From: Bog-950 sp046329535
Lineage (GTDB): Bacteria > Bacteroidota > Bacteroidia > Chitinophagales > LD1
Reading direction: 5' to 3'
Length of the DNA stretch: 64,000 nucleotides
NCBI GenBank assembly: GCA_046329535.1
Contig: JAXLUN010000010.1
Location: 1 to 64,000 of the forward strand
The notes below the pieces were generated by a model, which made no database searches, had not been told where the DNA came from, and saw nothing but the letters and a program-made list of their open reading frames with translations. The translations under genes were made by a program, and so were the position numbers. Shown here one piece after another: positions 1 through 9,104 of this stretch; within the stretch, counting starts at the first letter, position 1; each line of letters opens with the position of its first letter.

Positions 1-3000
1 ACCTATACTGTTTCTGTGACAGACGGTGTTTGTACTACTACGGCTCAATATACTATCAGTCAGCCATCGGCACTTTCAGCCACTACATCACACACGGATG
101 CTCCTTGTGCAGGTAATGGTTCTGCAACGCTGAACATCAGTGGAGGTACACCTCCTTATTCAGGGGTAAACTGGGCTGGTTTTCCAGGTAGTACGGTTTC
201 TTTACCCGCTGGCACCTGGATTGCAGATTTTCACGATGCCAATGGCTGTTCGGCCTTACTACAATATACCGAAACAATTGCTTCGCTTCCATGTGGCATT
301 ACATCCAGTGTAACCACGGTTAACGTTACTTGCTTTGCTGGAAATAACGGTTCCGCTACACTGACAGTTACGGGTGGTGTTGCTCCTATCAATATATCGT
401 GGAGCAGTGGTGCTACTGGTGCAACTGCCACTAACTTAGCAGCCGGCACTTATACCTACAACTATTCCGATGGTAACCCTGCCCATGCTTTTTCCGGTAC
501 GGTAACTATTACGCAGCCCGGTGCTGCTATGTCTGCAACTTTAGCAACAGTAGATATGTCTTGTGCAGCCAGTAATGACGGACAGGCAATAGTGTCTGTT
601 GGCTCCGGAGGGGTTCCTCCATATAATTATACTTGGAGTGGCGGGCAGCCTAATAACCCTACTGCAAGTAATTTGGGTGCCGGTGCTATTACAGTCACAG
701 TTACAGATTCCCGTTCCTGCACAGCAACTGCTACCGGAACAATTACCGGCCCACCTACCTTAACGGCTAGTGTAACTACAGTAAATGACAGTTGTTTTCA
801 AGGGAACAAGGGTAATGCAACGGTCAATGTAAGCGGAGGAAATCCTCCATATACTTTTTACTGGAGTAATATCTCATCGGCACAAACTAACCTCAATCTG
901 GGAGCAGGAACATATACTGTAACGGTTACCGATAACAAGAATTGCACAGTTACCGGAACGGCAACTATCACCGAGCCATCAGCTTTTACGCATACGTTAA
1001 CCAGCCAAAACGTTAATTGCTTTGGTCAGTCTACCGGCTCCATTAACGTAACAGCATCCGGTGGTTCGCCAGCTTACACATATACCTGGAATCCGGCTAC
1101 TGCATCAGGTAGTAATCCAACCAGTCTCCCGGCTGGTGTATATAATGTTACAGTGCAGGATAGCAAAGGGTGCCAAATTCTGGATAGTGCGAACATCACA
1201 CAACCATCTGCAGCTTTAACGGTAACCACCTCCCACACGAATGTTACCTGCAATGGATTATCTAACGGAACAGTAACGGTGAATATCAGCGGAGGTACAA
1301 TACCATATACCTATCTGGGCAACCCGATACCTGCAGGCACAACCACTGTTCCGAACTTACCTGCCAATACGTATGCAGGCAATGTGATAGATGGAAACGG
1401 ATGCAGTGTAGCTGTATCGGAAACTATTACAGAACCCGGCCCGCAAAGCATTACGGTTAACGGAACCAACAACCCTTGTTTTGGCGCTACACAGGGAACT
1501 GCCACAGCTAACTTTGTTAACCCAACGGGAACTGTAACCTATAACTGGACGGGGGGCTTAAACGGAGCTAATATTTCAAATCTGGCAGCCGGCACGTTTA
1601 CGGTAACAGCAACAGATCAAAATAGTTGCACTTTGACCGGTAGTTACACAGTTACAGAACCTGCAGCACCGGTTATGACTGTAACTATAGTAGATGCTAC
1701 CTGTTTTGGTGGCAATGGCAGCGCTACAGCCAATCCATCGGGTGGAAATGCTCCGTTTAATTACACCTGGAGTTTTGGCGGCAGCGGACAAACAATTGCC
1801 GCTCCTGCCGGCACTAATACTGTTACGGCAACAGATGCCAGTACCTGCCAACAAACAGCAACATTCATGATTAATCAACCGGCAGATATCACTATTGCCG
1901 AAACACATACTAACGTGAATTGCTTTGGTGGTGCAACCGGAGATATCTCTTTGACACCATCCGGAGGAACAGGGCCGAATTATACGTATAGCTGGAATCC
2001 GAATGTGAGTAGTAATAATCTGGCCTCCTTACTCGTTGCAGGAGCTTATAATATTACGGTGACTGATCAGGCAAGTTGTCAGAAAACAATTGTAGTAACT
2101 ATTATAGAACCGGCTCAGGCTCTTTCTATCAATGTTCAATCTACCAACATCACCTGTTTTGGTTTAAACAACGGCTCTATTTCAGTGACGGCCACCGGGG
2201 GAACACCAGCCTATAATTACACCTGGAATCCGAATGTTGGTTCGGGTAGCAGTGCCCAGAACCTGAGTGCAAATACGTACTCAATCACAGTGGCAGATGC
2301 AAACAGTTGCAGTGTTGTTTCGGCAGTTACCATTACGGAACCATCACAACCGCTTACGTTAACTCCTGCCTCTACCAACTTAACCTGTTATCAAAGCAAT
2401 GATGGAGTAGCTTCCGTATCTGCTACCGGGGGGACTTTCCCTTATGTTTATGTTTGGACTCCTAATGTGAGCACTGGCAATTCGGCCAACGGATTGGCAG
2501 CAGGAAGTTATACCGTAACAGTAACCGATGATAACGGGTGCACGGCCAACAGCGTATTCAATCTTACAGAGCCTGCCCAGCTTACAGCCAGCGAAACTCA
2601 TGTAGATGTTTTATGCCATGGTGATTTGACCGGCTCCGTTACTATTACCGCTGCCGGTGGTAACGGTACTTATACCTATAACTGGAATCCGAATGTAAGC
2701 ACAACCAGTGCAGCCACAGCCTTGGCTGCCGGTAGTTATCAGGTAACGGTTATAGATCCGAACGGATGTTCTGTGACGGTTGCCTCTACCGTTACCGAGC
2801 CAGCAGCCTTATCCGCTACGGCTGTGGCTACAGATGCCTTATGCAACGGAGGCAGCACCGGAACCATCACTACATCGGTAACGGGAGGTAGCCCGAATTA
2901 TAATTATTCAGCCTCGCCCGATGGTGTCAATTTTGTTAGCTCTCCTAACGGCCAGTTTAATAATCTGGTGGCAGGCACTTATACGGTTTTGGTTGTAGAT

Positions 3001-3807
3001 CAAAACTCCTGTGCGGTTTCAGCCATAGCTACGGTCAGCGAACCTACTATCATTACAAACCTGATTACCGAAATTCCTGCTACTTGTTATCAATATGCCG
3101 ATGGACAATTGGTGGTAACCACTTCAGGAGGTAATCCGGGGTATACCTTCTCTCTTTCCAACGGAACCACCAACAATACAGGGGTATTAACCGGCTTGGC
3201 GGCTGGCACTTATACCTTAACCGTTACAGATGCTACCGGCTGCACCGTGACGGAAACTGGCACTATCACCGAACCCGACTCGGTGACGGTATCTATAACA
3301 CCTAATCCAACCGAAGTGAAATTGGGTGAAACACTGCAGTTAACCGCAACAGCCAATCAATCAGGTAATGTTACATATACTTGGTCACCTAATTTCGGGT
3401 TGAGTTGTTACGATTGTCCGCAACCTTTATTTGACGGTGTTTATTCGCAGCAATATACCGTAGTGGCTACAACCGATGCGGGATGTTTTGGTACCTCCGT
3501 AGTGCCGGTTACCGTTATTCCTAACTACGATATTTTTATACCGAATGCTTTTACTCCCAACGGTGATGGGCAAAACGATACCTGGCAGTTATTCGGCAAT
3601 ATGGCTTCTATGAAACAAGCCGATGTAAAGGTATTTAACCGCTGGGGCGAAAAAGTTTTTGAAAGCAACGATTTGAACTTTCAATGGGATGGAACTTATA
3701 AGGGCGAAAAGGTTTATCCCGGTGTATATACTTACGTAGCTAAGTTTGTTTGGATCAACAACCACAGCGACAATAACTACAAGGGCAGTATAACGGTGCT
3801 GTTTTAA
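1..3807 (+). CDS. SprB-repeat giant cell-surface adhesin, 3' part (5' end outside window)
   Basis: The frame is open from base 1, and the first valine codon (GTG at 16) lies inside a repeat, so the true start is upstream of the window. The visible 1268 residues hold about 14 SprB-type repeats of roughly 75-80 residues. Each has a Cys near its start, a GG-x-PPY/AY-x-Y-x-W core, an L-x-AG-x-Y-x-V-x-V-x-D strand and an ending like ITEPS. After the repeats come a beta domain with a CYDC motif and a gliding motility-associated C-terminal domain (FIPNAFTPNGDGQNDTW, then FNRWGEKVFES, then a PGVYTY strand). That ending is the type B sorting signal of the type IX secretion system. The likely role is a long, sticky surface filament for adhesion or gliding, as known for SprB of Flavobacterium. 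A strong terminator follows at once. Confidence 0.93.
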   Translation, partial: TYTVSVTDGVCTTTAQYTISQPSALSATTSHTDAPCAGNGSATLNISGGTPPYSGVNWAGFPGSTVSLPAGTWIADFHDANGCSALLQYTETIASLPCGITSSVTTVNVTCFAGNNGSATLTVTGGVAPINISWSSGATGATATNLAAGTYTYNYSDGNPAHAFSGTVTITQPGAAMSATLATVDMSCAASNDGQAIVSVGSGGVPPYNYTWSGGQPNNPTASNLGAGAITVTVTDSRSCTATATGTITGPPTLTASVTTVNDSCFQGNKGNATVNVSGGNPPYTFYWSNISSAQTNLNLGAGTYTVTVTDNKNCTVTGTATITEPSAFTHTLTSQNVNCFGQSTGSINVTASGGSPAYTYTWNPATASGSNPTSLPAGVYNVTVQDSKGCQILDSANITQPSAALTVTTSHTNVTCNGLSNGTVTVNISGGTIPYTYLGNPIPAGTTTVPNLPANTYAGNVIDGNGCSVAVSETITEPGPQSITVNGTNNPCFGATQGTATANFVNPTGTVTYNWTGGLNGANISNLAAGTFTVTATDQNSCTLTGSYTVTEPAAPVMTVTIVDATCFGGNGSATANPSGGNAPFNYTWSFGGSGQTIAAPAGTNTVTATDASTCQQTATFMINQPADITIAETHTNVNCFGGATGDISLTPSGGTGPNYTYSWNPNVSSNNLASLLVAGAYNITVTDQASCQKTIVVTIIEPAQALSINVQSTNITCFGLNNGSISVTATGGTPAYNYTWNPNVGSGSSAQNLSANTYSITVADANSCSVVSAVTITEPSQPLTLTPASTNLTCYQSNDGVASVSATGGTFPYVYVWTPNVSTGNSANGLAAGSYTVTVTDDNGCTANSVFNLTEPAQLTASETHVDVLCHGDLTGSVTITAAGGNGTYTYNWNPNVSTTSAATALAAGSYQVTVIDPNGCSVTVASTVTEPAALSATAVATDALCNGGSTGTITTSVTGGSPNYNYSASPDGVNFVSSPNGQFNNLVAGTYTVLVVDQNSCAVSAIATVSEPTIITNLITEIPATCYQYADGQLVVTTSGGNPGYTFSLSNGTTNNTGVLTGLAAGTYTLTVTDATGCTVTETGTITEPDSVTVSITPNPTEVKLGETLQLTATANQSGNVTYTWSPNFGLSCYDCPQPLFDGVYSQQYTVVATTDAGCFGTSVVPVTVIPNYDIFIPNAFTPNGDGQNDTWQLFGNMASMKQADVKVFNRWGEKVFESNDLNFQWDGTYKGEKVYPGVYTYVAKFVWINNHSDNNYKGSITVLF

Positions 3808-3813
3808 AATCTT

Positions 3814-3840
3814 AAAACCCTCCACTTCGGAGGGTTTTTT
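3814..3840 (+). terminator. Intrinsic terminator of the adhesin gene
   Basis: A perfect 10-bp stem (AAAACCCTCC / GGAGGGTTTT) with a 5-nt loop runs into six T residues, 7 bases after the adhesin stop codon. Confidence 0.85.
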
Positions 3841-3856
3841 ATTTTCGCTCTCATGT

Positions 3857-4069
3857 ATGGAAGAAATGTTTGAAGAAGAAAAGAAAGATTATGCTACGGT
3901 GCAACTAAAACCCCGTGGAGCTGTTACTATTACCGGTAATTTTGAGGTGATATTGGAAGATGGAACCAAGCTGGAAAAGCGTGAAAAGGTTTCTATTTGC
4001 CGTTGCGGAGCCAGTCAGAAAATGCCGTTTTGCGATGGCGCACATAAAGCATTAACATCTTTACTATAA
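3857..4069 (+). CDS. CDGSH iron-sulfur domain protein
   Basis: This is a 70-residue protein with the complete CDGSH-type 2Fe-2S motif, CRCGASQKMPFCDGAH. The ligands are Cys48, Cys50, Cys59 and His63. Length and layout match the small stand-alone bacterial CDGSH proteins, which bind a labile 2Fe-2S cluster and are thought to act in redox or iron-sulfur handling; the exact partner is unknown. It has no signal peptide and should be cytosolic. A TATTTTCG sequence in the tail of the preceding terminator could serve as a -7 box. It is followed 11 bases later by a small membrane-protein gene, with which it probably shares a transcript ending at the next terminator. Confidence 0.9.
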   Translation: MEEMFEEEKKDYATVQLKPRGAVTITGNFEVILEDGTKLEKREKVSICRCGASQKMPFCDGAHKALTSLL

Positions 4070-4080
4070 AAGGTAGTAAC

Positions 4081-4224
4081 ATGAATCAGTCAGATAATAA
4101 CCAACAACCCAGATGGAGGCACTGGCTTAAACGGGCCGGTGTGGCAGGTTTTTTATTTTTTCTAATCAAAGGATTGCTTTGGGTAGGTGTTGTTGCTTTT
4201 GCCGGAAAAACTTTATTTGATTAA
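4081..4224 (+). CDS. Small single-span membrane protein (47 aa)
   Basis: ATG-to-TAA frame of 47 codons, 11 bases after the CDGSH gene and ending just before a strong terminator. The N-terminus is polar with tryptophans and basic residues (PRWRHWLKRAGVAG). One hydrophobic helix follows (FLFFLIKGLLWVGVVAFAG), then a short charged tail. From memory, small proteins with an FLIKGLLW-like segment are common in Bacteroidota and are annotated as hypothetical. The function is unknown. The compact spacing, lack of any competing frame and position inside a defined transcription unit support it as a real gene. Confidence 0.7.
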   Translation: MNQSDNNQQPRWRHWLKRAGVAGFLFFLIKGLLWVGVVAFAGKTLFD

Positions 4225-4242
4225 ACATGCAGTAACCGATAT

Positions 4243-4284
4243 AAAACAGAAAACCCTCCGCTATGGACGAGGGTTTTCTGTTTT
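4243..4284. terminator. Bidirectional intrinsic terminator
   Basis: A perfect 16-bp inverted repeat (AAAACAGAAAACCCTC and its complement) with a 10-nt loop lies between the plus-strand CDGSH unit and the converging phosphatase gene. The A-rich and T-rich outer arms give a U-tract in both directions. Confidence 0.85.
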
Positions 4285-4302
4285 AAAAAGACAAGTGAAT
4301 TT

Positions 4303-6144
4303 CTATTTCACTCTCACTAACTTTTTAGAGTAAATTTTATCGCCAGCGGTAATGCTCAAAAGATAATTACCGGCAGCTATGCCACTCAAATCTGCTTCGG
4401 TGTTGAATAAGCCTTTTTCAGCATGAGGAACTTTTTGGATGTAAATTGTTTTACCGGTTATATCCGTTAGCTGGATAGTTACATTGGCCGGCTGATAGAG
4501 ATAATACTGAATAGAAACTTCATTCACCGATGGGTTCGGGTAGCACGAAATCATAACCATGTTGTCGGCCGGTATATTTTTTACAGCCGATACAATAGGC
4601 GCAATGGCCGGATTAGTGCCCCGGGGTGTAAGTGGTGCATTGCAGGTTGTCAGGTGGTTGGCTCCATCTAAATCGCACCAGGAAGCGGCCGTAGAAGAGG
4701 TAAATGTTTTACTGGTCACGGTGCTCATATAAATCCAGTCACCCTGAACTTTAGAGTCGGTTACATCAAACAGCAGGTAACCGCGTTTAGATAACTCGGC
4801 ATACTTAATATGTGGCACCAGTGTAGTAATAACCGATGCCGGAACCGGAAACGTTATAAAGCTTCCGCTCGTAATACTGGTGCAGACATACTCTACGCAT
4901 ACCGACCCTGTACCATTGCTGTTATAGGTTAAATCCGGGTGCGGCACATCATTGGCCCAAGAGGTATGAATATCTCCGGTAAGTACAACAACATTATCAA
5001 TATTGTTATCGTAAATGTGGCGAAGAATTTTGCCTCGCTCAGCCTGATAACCATCCCACTGATCCTGATTCAGATAGATACCAAAAACTTTTAGCGGAGT
5101 CATCATCACCTGATTGCCTATCAGTTTCCACTTGGCCGTGGAGTTAGATAACTGTGTTTTAAACCATGATAGCTGCTCTTGGCCCAACATGGTGCGGTTG
5201 GTATCGGTGGCAGCTGCTCCGGTGGTTCCTATCTGTTGTTCGCGGCCTTCCAGTCTCGAATCAATCAAAATCAAATCAGCCAGATTACCCATAGGAATAA
5301 CCCGGTGAATGGTATCTACACTGTTATGTGTATCGCGAATGGGCATCCATTCAAAGTATGCTTTGCGTGAATCTTCTTTTCTGTTTACCCAGTAGCCTTC
5401 GGTTACTTCGGTATGGTTTTCGGCACCACCGCTATAGCTGTCGTTGGCTGTTTCATGGTCATCCCATACTGTGAAAAACGGAAACTGCTGATGAACCGTG
5501 CGCAAATCGGGGTCTAGTTTATAGAAAGAATGACGCTGTCTGTAATCATACAGATTGGTTACCTCTCTGAAAGGTTCCTGCAGGCGTGAGGAGTCTACAC
5601 CCGGGTCAAAATCATCAGGCCCGTATTCGTAATAGTAATCGCCTAAGTGAATCACTGCATCTACATCATTTTTGTTGATGATATCGCGGTAGCCGTTAAA
5701 GTAACCGCTTTGATAATTGGAGCAGGCAACCACCGCAAAGCGCAGGTTAGACACATTGCCCGAAGGCATGGTGCGTGTGCGGCCAATAATGGAATAGGTG
5801 CCGTTGTTGCTGAACCGGTAATAATACCAGGTATTTGGCTGCAGGCCCGTGGCATCTACCTTTACGGTATAGTCACGGCTGCTGTCGGTAGTTACAGAGC
5901 CTGAGTTCAGTATTGTGCTGAACGTGGTGTCGGTAGCAATTTGCCAAGCTACCGTTTCGGTTGTGTTGGTGGTGGTAATGCGGGTCCATAGTATTACCCG
6001 GTCGGTGAGCGGGTCGCCCGAGGCTACACCATGATAAAAAGGAGCCAAAGCGCCATCGACAGTACTCCGGTCAGCCGAGAGGTATTCCTGCGCGCTCACC
6101 GTTATGGTCATCAGCAAGGTAACAGATAGTAAAATGTTTCTCAT
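4303..6144 (-). CDS. Secreted PhoD-like alkaline phosphatase with T9SS sorting domain
   Basis: 613-residue protein with a signal peptide (residues 1-19, cleavage after VSAQ), then the PhoD N-terminal beta domain (FYHGVASGDPLTDRVILWTR, about 36-125) and the PhoD metallophosphatase core. Metal-site motifs are visible: LGDYYYEYG at 167-175, WDDHE at 227-231, GNQV near 343 and TGDIH at 389-393. These mark a Ca/Fe-type phosphomonoesterase or phosphodiesterase. The last about 80 residues (from CYPNPSVNEVSI) form a type A T9SS sorting domain, so the enzyme is exported across the outer membrane and probably anchored or released at the surface to gather phosphate. It is transcribed alone, convergent to the CDGSH unit. 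No PHO-box-like element was recognised. Confidence 0.92.
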   Translation of the reverse strand: MRNILLSVTLLMTITVSAQEYLSADRSTVDGALAPFYHGVASGDPLTDRVILWTRITTTNTTETVAWQIATDTTFSTILNSGSVTTDSSRDYTVKVDATGLQPNTWYYYRFSNNGTYSIIGRTRTMPSGNVSNLRFAVVACSNYQSGYFNGYRDIINKNDVDAVIHLGDYYYEYGPDDFDPGVDSSRLQEPFREVTNLYDYRQRHSFYKLDPDLRTVHQQFPFFTVWDDHETANDSYSGGAENHTEVTEGYWVNRKEDSRKAYFEWMPIRDTHNSVDTIHRVIPMGNLADLILIDSRLEGREQQIGTTGAAATDTNRTMLGQEQLSWFKTQLSNSTAKWKLIGNQVMMTPLKVFGIYLNQDQWDGYQAERGKILRHIYDNNIDNVVVLTGDIHTSWANDVPHPDLTYNSNGTGSVCVEYVCTSITSGSFITFPVPASVITTLVPHIKYAELSKRGYLLFDVTDSKVQGDWIYMSTVTSKTFTSSTAASWCDLDGANHLTTCNAPLTPRGTNPAIAPIVSAVKNIPADNMVMISCYPNPSVNEVSIQYYLYQPANVTIQLTDITGKTIYIQKVPHAEKGLFNTEADLSGIAAGNYLLSITAGDKIYSKKLVRVK

Positions 6145-6237
6145 GTATCATTATTTATCAGGCTAAAGTAATCTGAAAGCCTCTGATTGTGAAATCAAAT
6201 TATATTCGAACCATTCTTTTCATCAACGCTTAACTAT

Positions 6238-7077
6238 ATGATTATAATTGCCGAGAGCGGCTCTACCAAAACCAACTGGCTTACCGAAGACAATGAACTG
6301 TTTGAAACCATTGGATTTAACCCGCTGTTTTTCTCTTCAGATGATATATACAATGAGCTGATTAAAAACCAGGGCCTGCAAAAAATTAAAGACGTTTGCA
6401 CCCAGGTATTTTTTTACGGTGCCAGCTGCAGCAGCGATGCCCGAAAGAAAATTGTTTTTGATGCACTTAAAAAATATTTCGGCCATGCCCACCAGCTTAA
6501 GGTTGACCACGATATGAACGCAGCCGCCTTTGCTACCTACACCGGTGAGCCCGGCATTGTGTGCATACTGGGCACCGGCAGCAACAGCTGCCTGTACAAC
6601 GGCCAAACCATATACGAAGAAGTGCCCGCCCTAGGCTATGTGCTGGGCGATGAAGGCAGCGGAGCCTACTTTGGCAAAAAACTGCTCGCTAAGTTTTTAT
6701 ACCACGAACTGCCTCCGGCTACCATGGAACTTTTGCGTAACGACTACGGTGCTGAAAAGGAAAAGATTTTTGATGCGGTGTATAAACAACCTCACGCCAA
6801 CGTTTACCTGGCCGGCTTTGCACAAGCCCTGACCCACAGCCCCGACAAAGAGTTTATGGAAACATTTGTTGCCGAAGGCTTTGCTGATTTCTTTACGCAT
6901 CACGTAGCCTGCTACCCCAACTATCAGCAATACCCCGTTCACTTTGTGGGCTCCATTGCGTATCACTTTAAATCAGTGCTGCAAAAAATAGCTGCGCAGT
7001 TTGGCTGCCGGCTGGGGGTGGTAGATAAAAACCCCGTGTACAGCCTGCTGCAATATCATTTAAAACTCAAACCTTAA
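6238..7077 (+). CDS. N-acetylglucosamine kinase, BadF/BadG ATPase family
   Basis: 279-residue ASKHA-fold kinase. The N-terminal phosphate-binding loop is AESGSTKTNW (residues 5-14). VDHDMNAAA (about 91) carries the catalytic aspartate region. CILGTGSNS (about 109) is the second phosphate loop, and LGDEGSGAYFG (about 130) is the family signature. FVGSIAYHF near residue 240 is the adenosine motif. Members of this Bacteroidota group phosphorylate N-acetylglucosamine from peptidoglycan or chitin in the cytosol. Sugar specificity is inferred from the family, not seen directly. It stands alone and diverges from the PhoD-like gene across a 93-base gap. Confidence 0.85.
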   Translation: MIIIAESGSTKTNWLTEDNELFETIGFNPLFFSSDDIYNELIKNQGLQKIKDVCTQVFFYGASCSSDARKKIVFDALKKYFGHAHQLKVDHDMNAAAFATYTGEPGIVCILGTGSNSCLYNGQTIYEEVPALGYVLGDEGSGAYFGKKLLAKFLYHELPPATMELLRNDYGAEKEKIFDAVYKQPHANVYLAGFAQALTHSPDKEFMETFVAEGFADFFTHHVACYPNYQQYPVHFVGSIAYHFKSVLQKIAAQFGCRLGVVDKNPVYSLLQYHLKLKP

Positions 7078-7154
7078 ATTTGTTATTCGGTCGCCCCCTG
7101 CGGGGTGGGCTGTCTGTTCCAAATGCGTTTCGCATTCATCATTTCTATTTAAAA

Positions 7155-7583
7155 TCAATACCTTAGAGACATCCTGAATTTTACCCAATCCGCATAATAT
7201 AATAGAGGTATTGGGTCTGTTTTAGCTGTCAGTTTTTCCGTTTCTACCGTTGACAGTTCCGTTTTTAAGTTTGACGGTAGCGTTTCTGCTGTTGACAGTT
7301 CCGTTTTTAAGTTTGTCGGTAGCGTTTCTATTGTTGACAGTTCCGTTTTTGAGTTTGGCGGTAGCGTTTCTATTGTTGACAGTTTCGTTTTTAAGTTTGA
7401 CGGTAGTGTTTCTGCTGTTGACAGTTCCGTTTTTGAGTTTGGCGGTAGTGTTTCTGCTGTTGACAGTTCCGTTTTTAAGTTTGACGGTAGCGTATCTGCT
7501 GTTGACAGTTCCGTCTTTGAGTTTGGCGGTTTCGGGAAACCGACAAGTACCTCATGGTGTTTATCAGGTATCAATAACCTCAA
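7155..7583 (-). CDS. Doubtful repeat-encoded frame (142 aa)
   Basis: Open frame running through the 42-bp repeat array. Translated on this strand the array gives 14-residue units close to NLKTELSTAETLPS, alternating with NSKTELSTAETLPP. No domain, signal peptide or membrane segment is seen. The opposite strand is also open because the repeat length is a multiple of three and lacks stops, so openness is weak evidence. The polar, Thr/Glu-rich translation is more protein-like than the hydrophobic product of the other strand. I regard it as probably non-coding but cannot exclude a repeat protein. Confidence 0.22.
   Translation of the reverse strand: MRLLIPDKHHEVLVGFPKPPNSKTELSTADTLPSNLKTELSTAETLPPNSKTELSTAETLPSNLKTKLSTIETLPPNSKTELSTIETLPTNLKTELSTAETLPSNLKTELSTVETEKLTAKTDPIPLLYYADWVKFRMSLRY
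7253..7538. repeat. Tandem repeat, 42-bp unit (about 6.7 copies) with nested 21- and 84-bp periods
   Basis: Units begin ACAGTTCCGTTTTTAAGTTT at 7253, 7295, 7337, 7379, 7421, 7463 and 7505, each exactly 42 bp. The last unit loses similarity after about 7530. The two 21-bp halves resemble each other at about 14 of 21 positions, so the array probably grew from a 21-bp unit. From the third copy on, units alternate between AAGTTTGAC and GAGTTTGGC variants, giving an 84-bp higher period. This array fills most of the 614-base gap between the sugar kinase and the membrane-protein gene. The left flank (7090-7130) holds two small hairpins (CCCC-ctgc-GGGG and AATGCG-ttt-CGCATT). Confidence 0.9.
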
Positions 7584-7691
7584 ACGTTGGCACCCGCACT
7601 GCCCAACGCTTAGTAATACACCGGTAGAAAATCAGTGATTTGGTACAAAAGGTTCATACTTCCCTTTTTGTTTTCTATCCCCTAACATGCT

Positions 7692-9053
7692 CTACGGTTT
7701 CTCTGCCCGGGCCGTATAATACCGGCTCATGCACTTATCTATCCAATAAGCCGTGTCGTTTTTTACATCGGCTATATGAAACGTGTTGGGTATGCCGGTA
7801 AGTTTCGGAATAGGTGCCTTCGGATTTTTAATGATAGCCTGTTCGCGCTGCACAAAGGCTGTTTGATACCGGGCAAAATTATGTTGATGTATATCGGTTA
7901 ATATACGCCAGCTGTTACCCGTTAAAACGAGAGCCGCAACGCTTAGCAGCAGGAGTGGTCTAGTTTGGGCTTGTAAGGCTGTTCTTCGTTTTTCTGCCAG
8001 GTTCAAATGGTTTGAAACTGTAAACACAAACACTATCCAAAGCAGAATAAAAAAGAAAAACACAAAATCAATTGTGCGATGCTGGCCCAGCAAACCGGTA
8101 GCAAAATAGGGGAGGAAAGAGCCTGTAAAAACCACCCCGAACAAAGCCGCCAGCAGTAATTTGTAATTGAGCGGGCCCGGCAACCGCCATTCTATCAGCG
8201 GGCGATATACCACCAGGAGTAAACTAAGCACTGCAAACGGAAGGGTAAAAATCCAAAGACCCGTAAACCGAACCGTTTGCAGCGCGGCAAAAAGCAGGGA
8301 GTGAAAAAACCGATAACGTTCAGGAAATAACACCGCCCTTTCAAAATTGCCGGGCGAAAAGAATACAGCAGCCGCACCGGTTGCCGCTACTATTAAATGA
8401 AGCCACCATAAATACCTTTTGCCGGCCGGCTGCCCATAACTATACAACAGCGCAGCAGCATAAAATATGGGAATGAGCAGAGCCCCTGTTTCATTAAACC
8501 CTACGGTAACCCAAAGCAGGAACAGTGAGGCCACTTGTAGAAGCAGTTTCACTAAGCCCTGTTTAGAATGGCTTTTCAGCAAAAGTGTTAACTGTAATAC
8601 TAAACTCAGTATACCCCAATGATAATTGACAATACCTATATACCAGTACATTCCTTCGGTTATATCGGGCTGATAGTTGAGATAAAACAGCGTGATGAAA
8701 AGGGCGGCTATCAGAGAGTCTATGCGCTCCCGGTTTACAATTATCTCCCGTACTAATAAATAAATCACTGCGGGAGTAAGCACTAAACTCACGAACAACG
8801 ATAACTGATAACTCTTAACAGAACCCCAACTAAGCGGGTGCAGGTTAGCTAATACATCGGCTGAGTACCGGCCATTCCAGCCCAGATATTGATTCAGAAA
8901 TTTCCGGGTAAACGAAATGTTTTCCAGGGCTGTCCAGCCAAAGCAGAAATCATCGGCAAACGGAAAAGCATAGAAGCAGATATACAGATACGGCAGCCAG
9001 GCTGCAAGCAGCAGAAAAAGAAGAAGTTTTTTATGTTGTACGATAGGCGGCAT
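7692..9053 (-). CDS. Polytopic membrane protein, DUF6056-like
   Basis: 453 residues with about ten hydrophobic segments. The N-terminus has a short basic stretch, a first membrane span, then an extracytoplasmic FPFADDFCFGW motif. The acidic DD right after the first span, followed by W-N-G-R (residues 58-61), resembles GT-C-type glycosyltransferases and the DUF6056 family of Bacteroidota. I therefore infer a lipid-linked sugar transferase or related membrane enzyme, without proof of substrate. Its ATG directly abuts the T-run of the metK terminator, leaving no room for a leader unless transcription reads through. The next in-frame start would delete the conserved N-terminus, so the annotated start is kept. 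Confidence 0.65.
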   Translation of the reverse strand: MPPIVQHKKLLLFLLLAAWLPYLYICFYAFPFADDFCFGWTALENISFTRKFLNQYLGWNGRYSADVLANLHPLSWGSVKSYQLSLFVSLVLTPAVIYLLVREIIVNRERIDSLIAALFITLFYLNYQPDITEGMYWYIGIVNYHWGILSLVLQLTLLLKSHSKQGLVKLLLQVASLFLLWVTVGFNETGALLIPIFYAAALLYSYGQPAGKRYLWWLHLIVAATGAAAVFFSPGNFERAVLFPERYRFFHSLLFAALQTVRFTGLWIFTLPFAVLSLLLVVYRPLIEWRLPGPLNYKLLLAALFGVVFTGSFLPYFATGLLGQHRTIDFVFFFFILLWIVFVFTVSNHLNLAEKRRTALQAQTRPLLLLSVAALVLTGNSWRILTDIHQHNFARYQTAFVQREQAIIKNPKAPIPKLTGIPNTFHIADVKNDTAYWIDKCMSRYYTARAEKP

Positions 9054-9079
9054 AAAAAAGGGGCGGTATAAACCGCCCC
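9054..9079 (-). terminator. Terminator of metK, abutting the next start codon
   Basis: On the minus strand an 8-bp GC-rich stem (GGGGCGGT / ACCGCCCC, 4-nt loop) is followed by six T residues at 9059-9054. The downstream gene's ATG starts on the very next base. Confidence 0.8.
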
Positions 9080-9104
9080 TGTAAGATATGAATTAGCTGA
9101 ATAT

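Noticed and set aside
16..18. GTG as the start of the adhesin gene
   Set aside because: The frame continues to base 1 with SprB-like residues (TYTVS before VTDGVC), so this is an internal valine.
7253..7538. CRISPR array
   Set aside because: Units are contiguous with no unique spacers and no cas genes are present.
7250..7627. Plus-strand frame through the 42-bp array (Leu/Val-rich product)
   Set aside because: Openness follows from a repeat length divisible by three; the product is a monotonous hydrophobic chain with no start context or homology.
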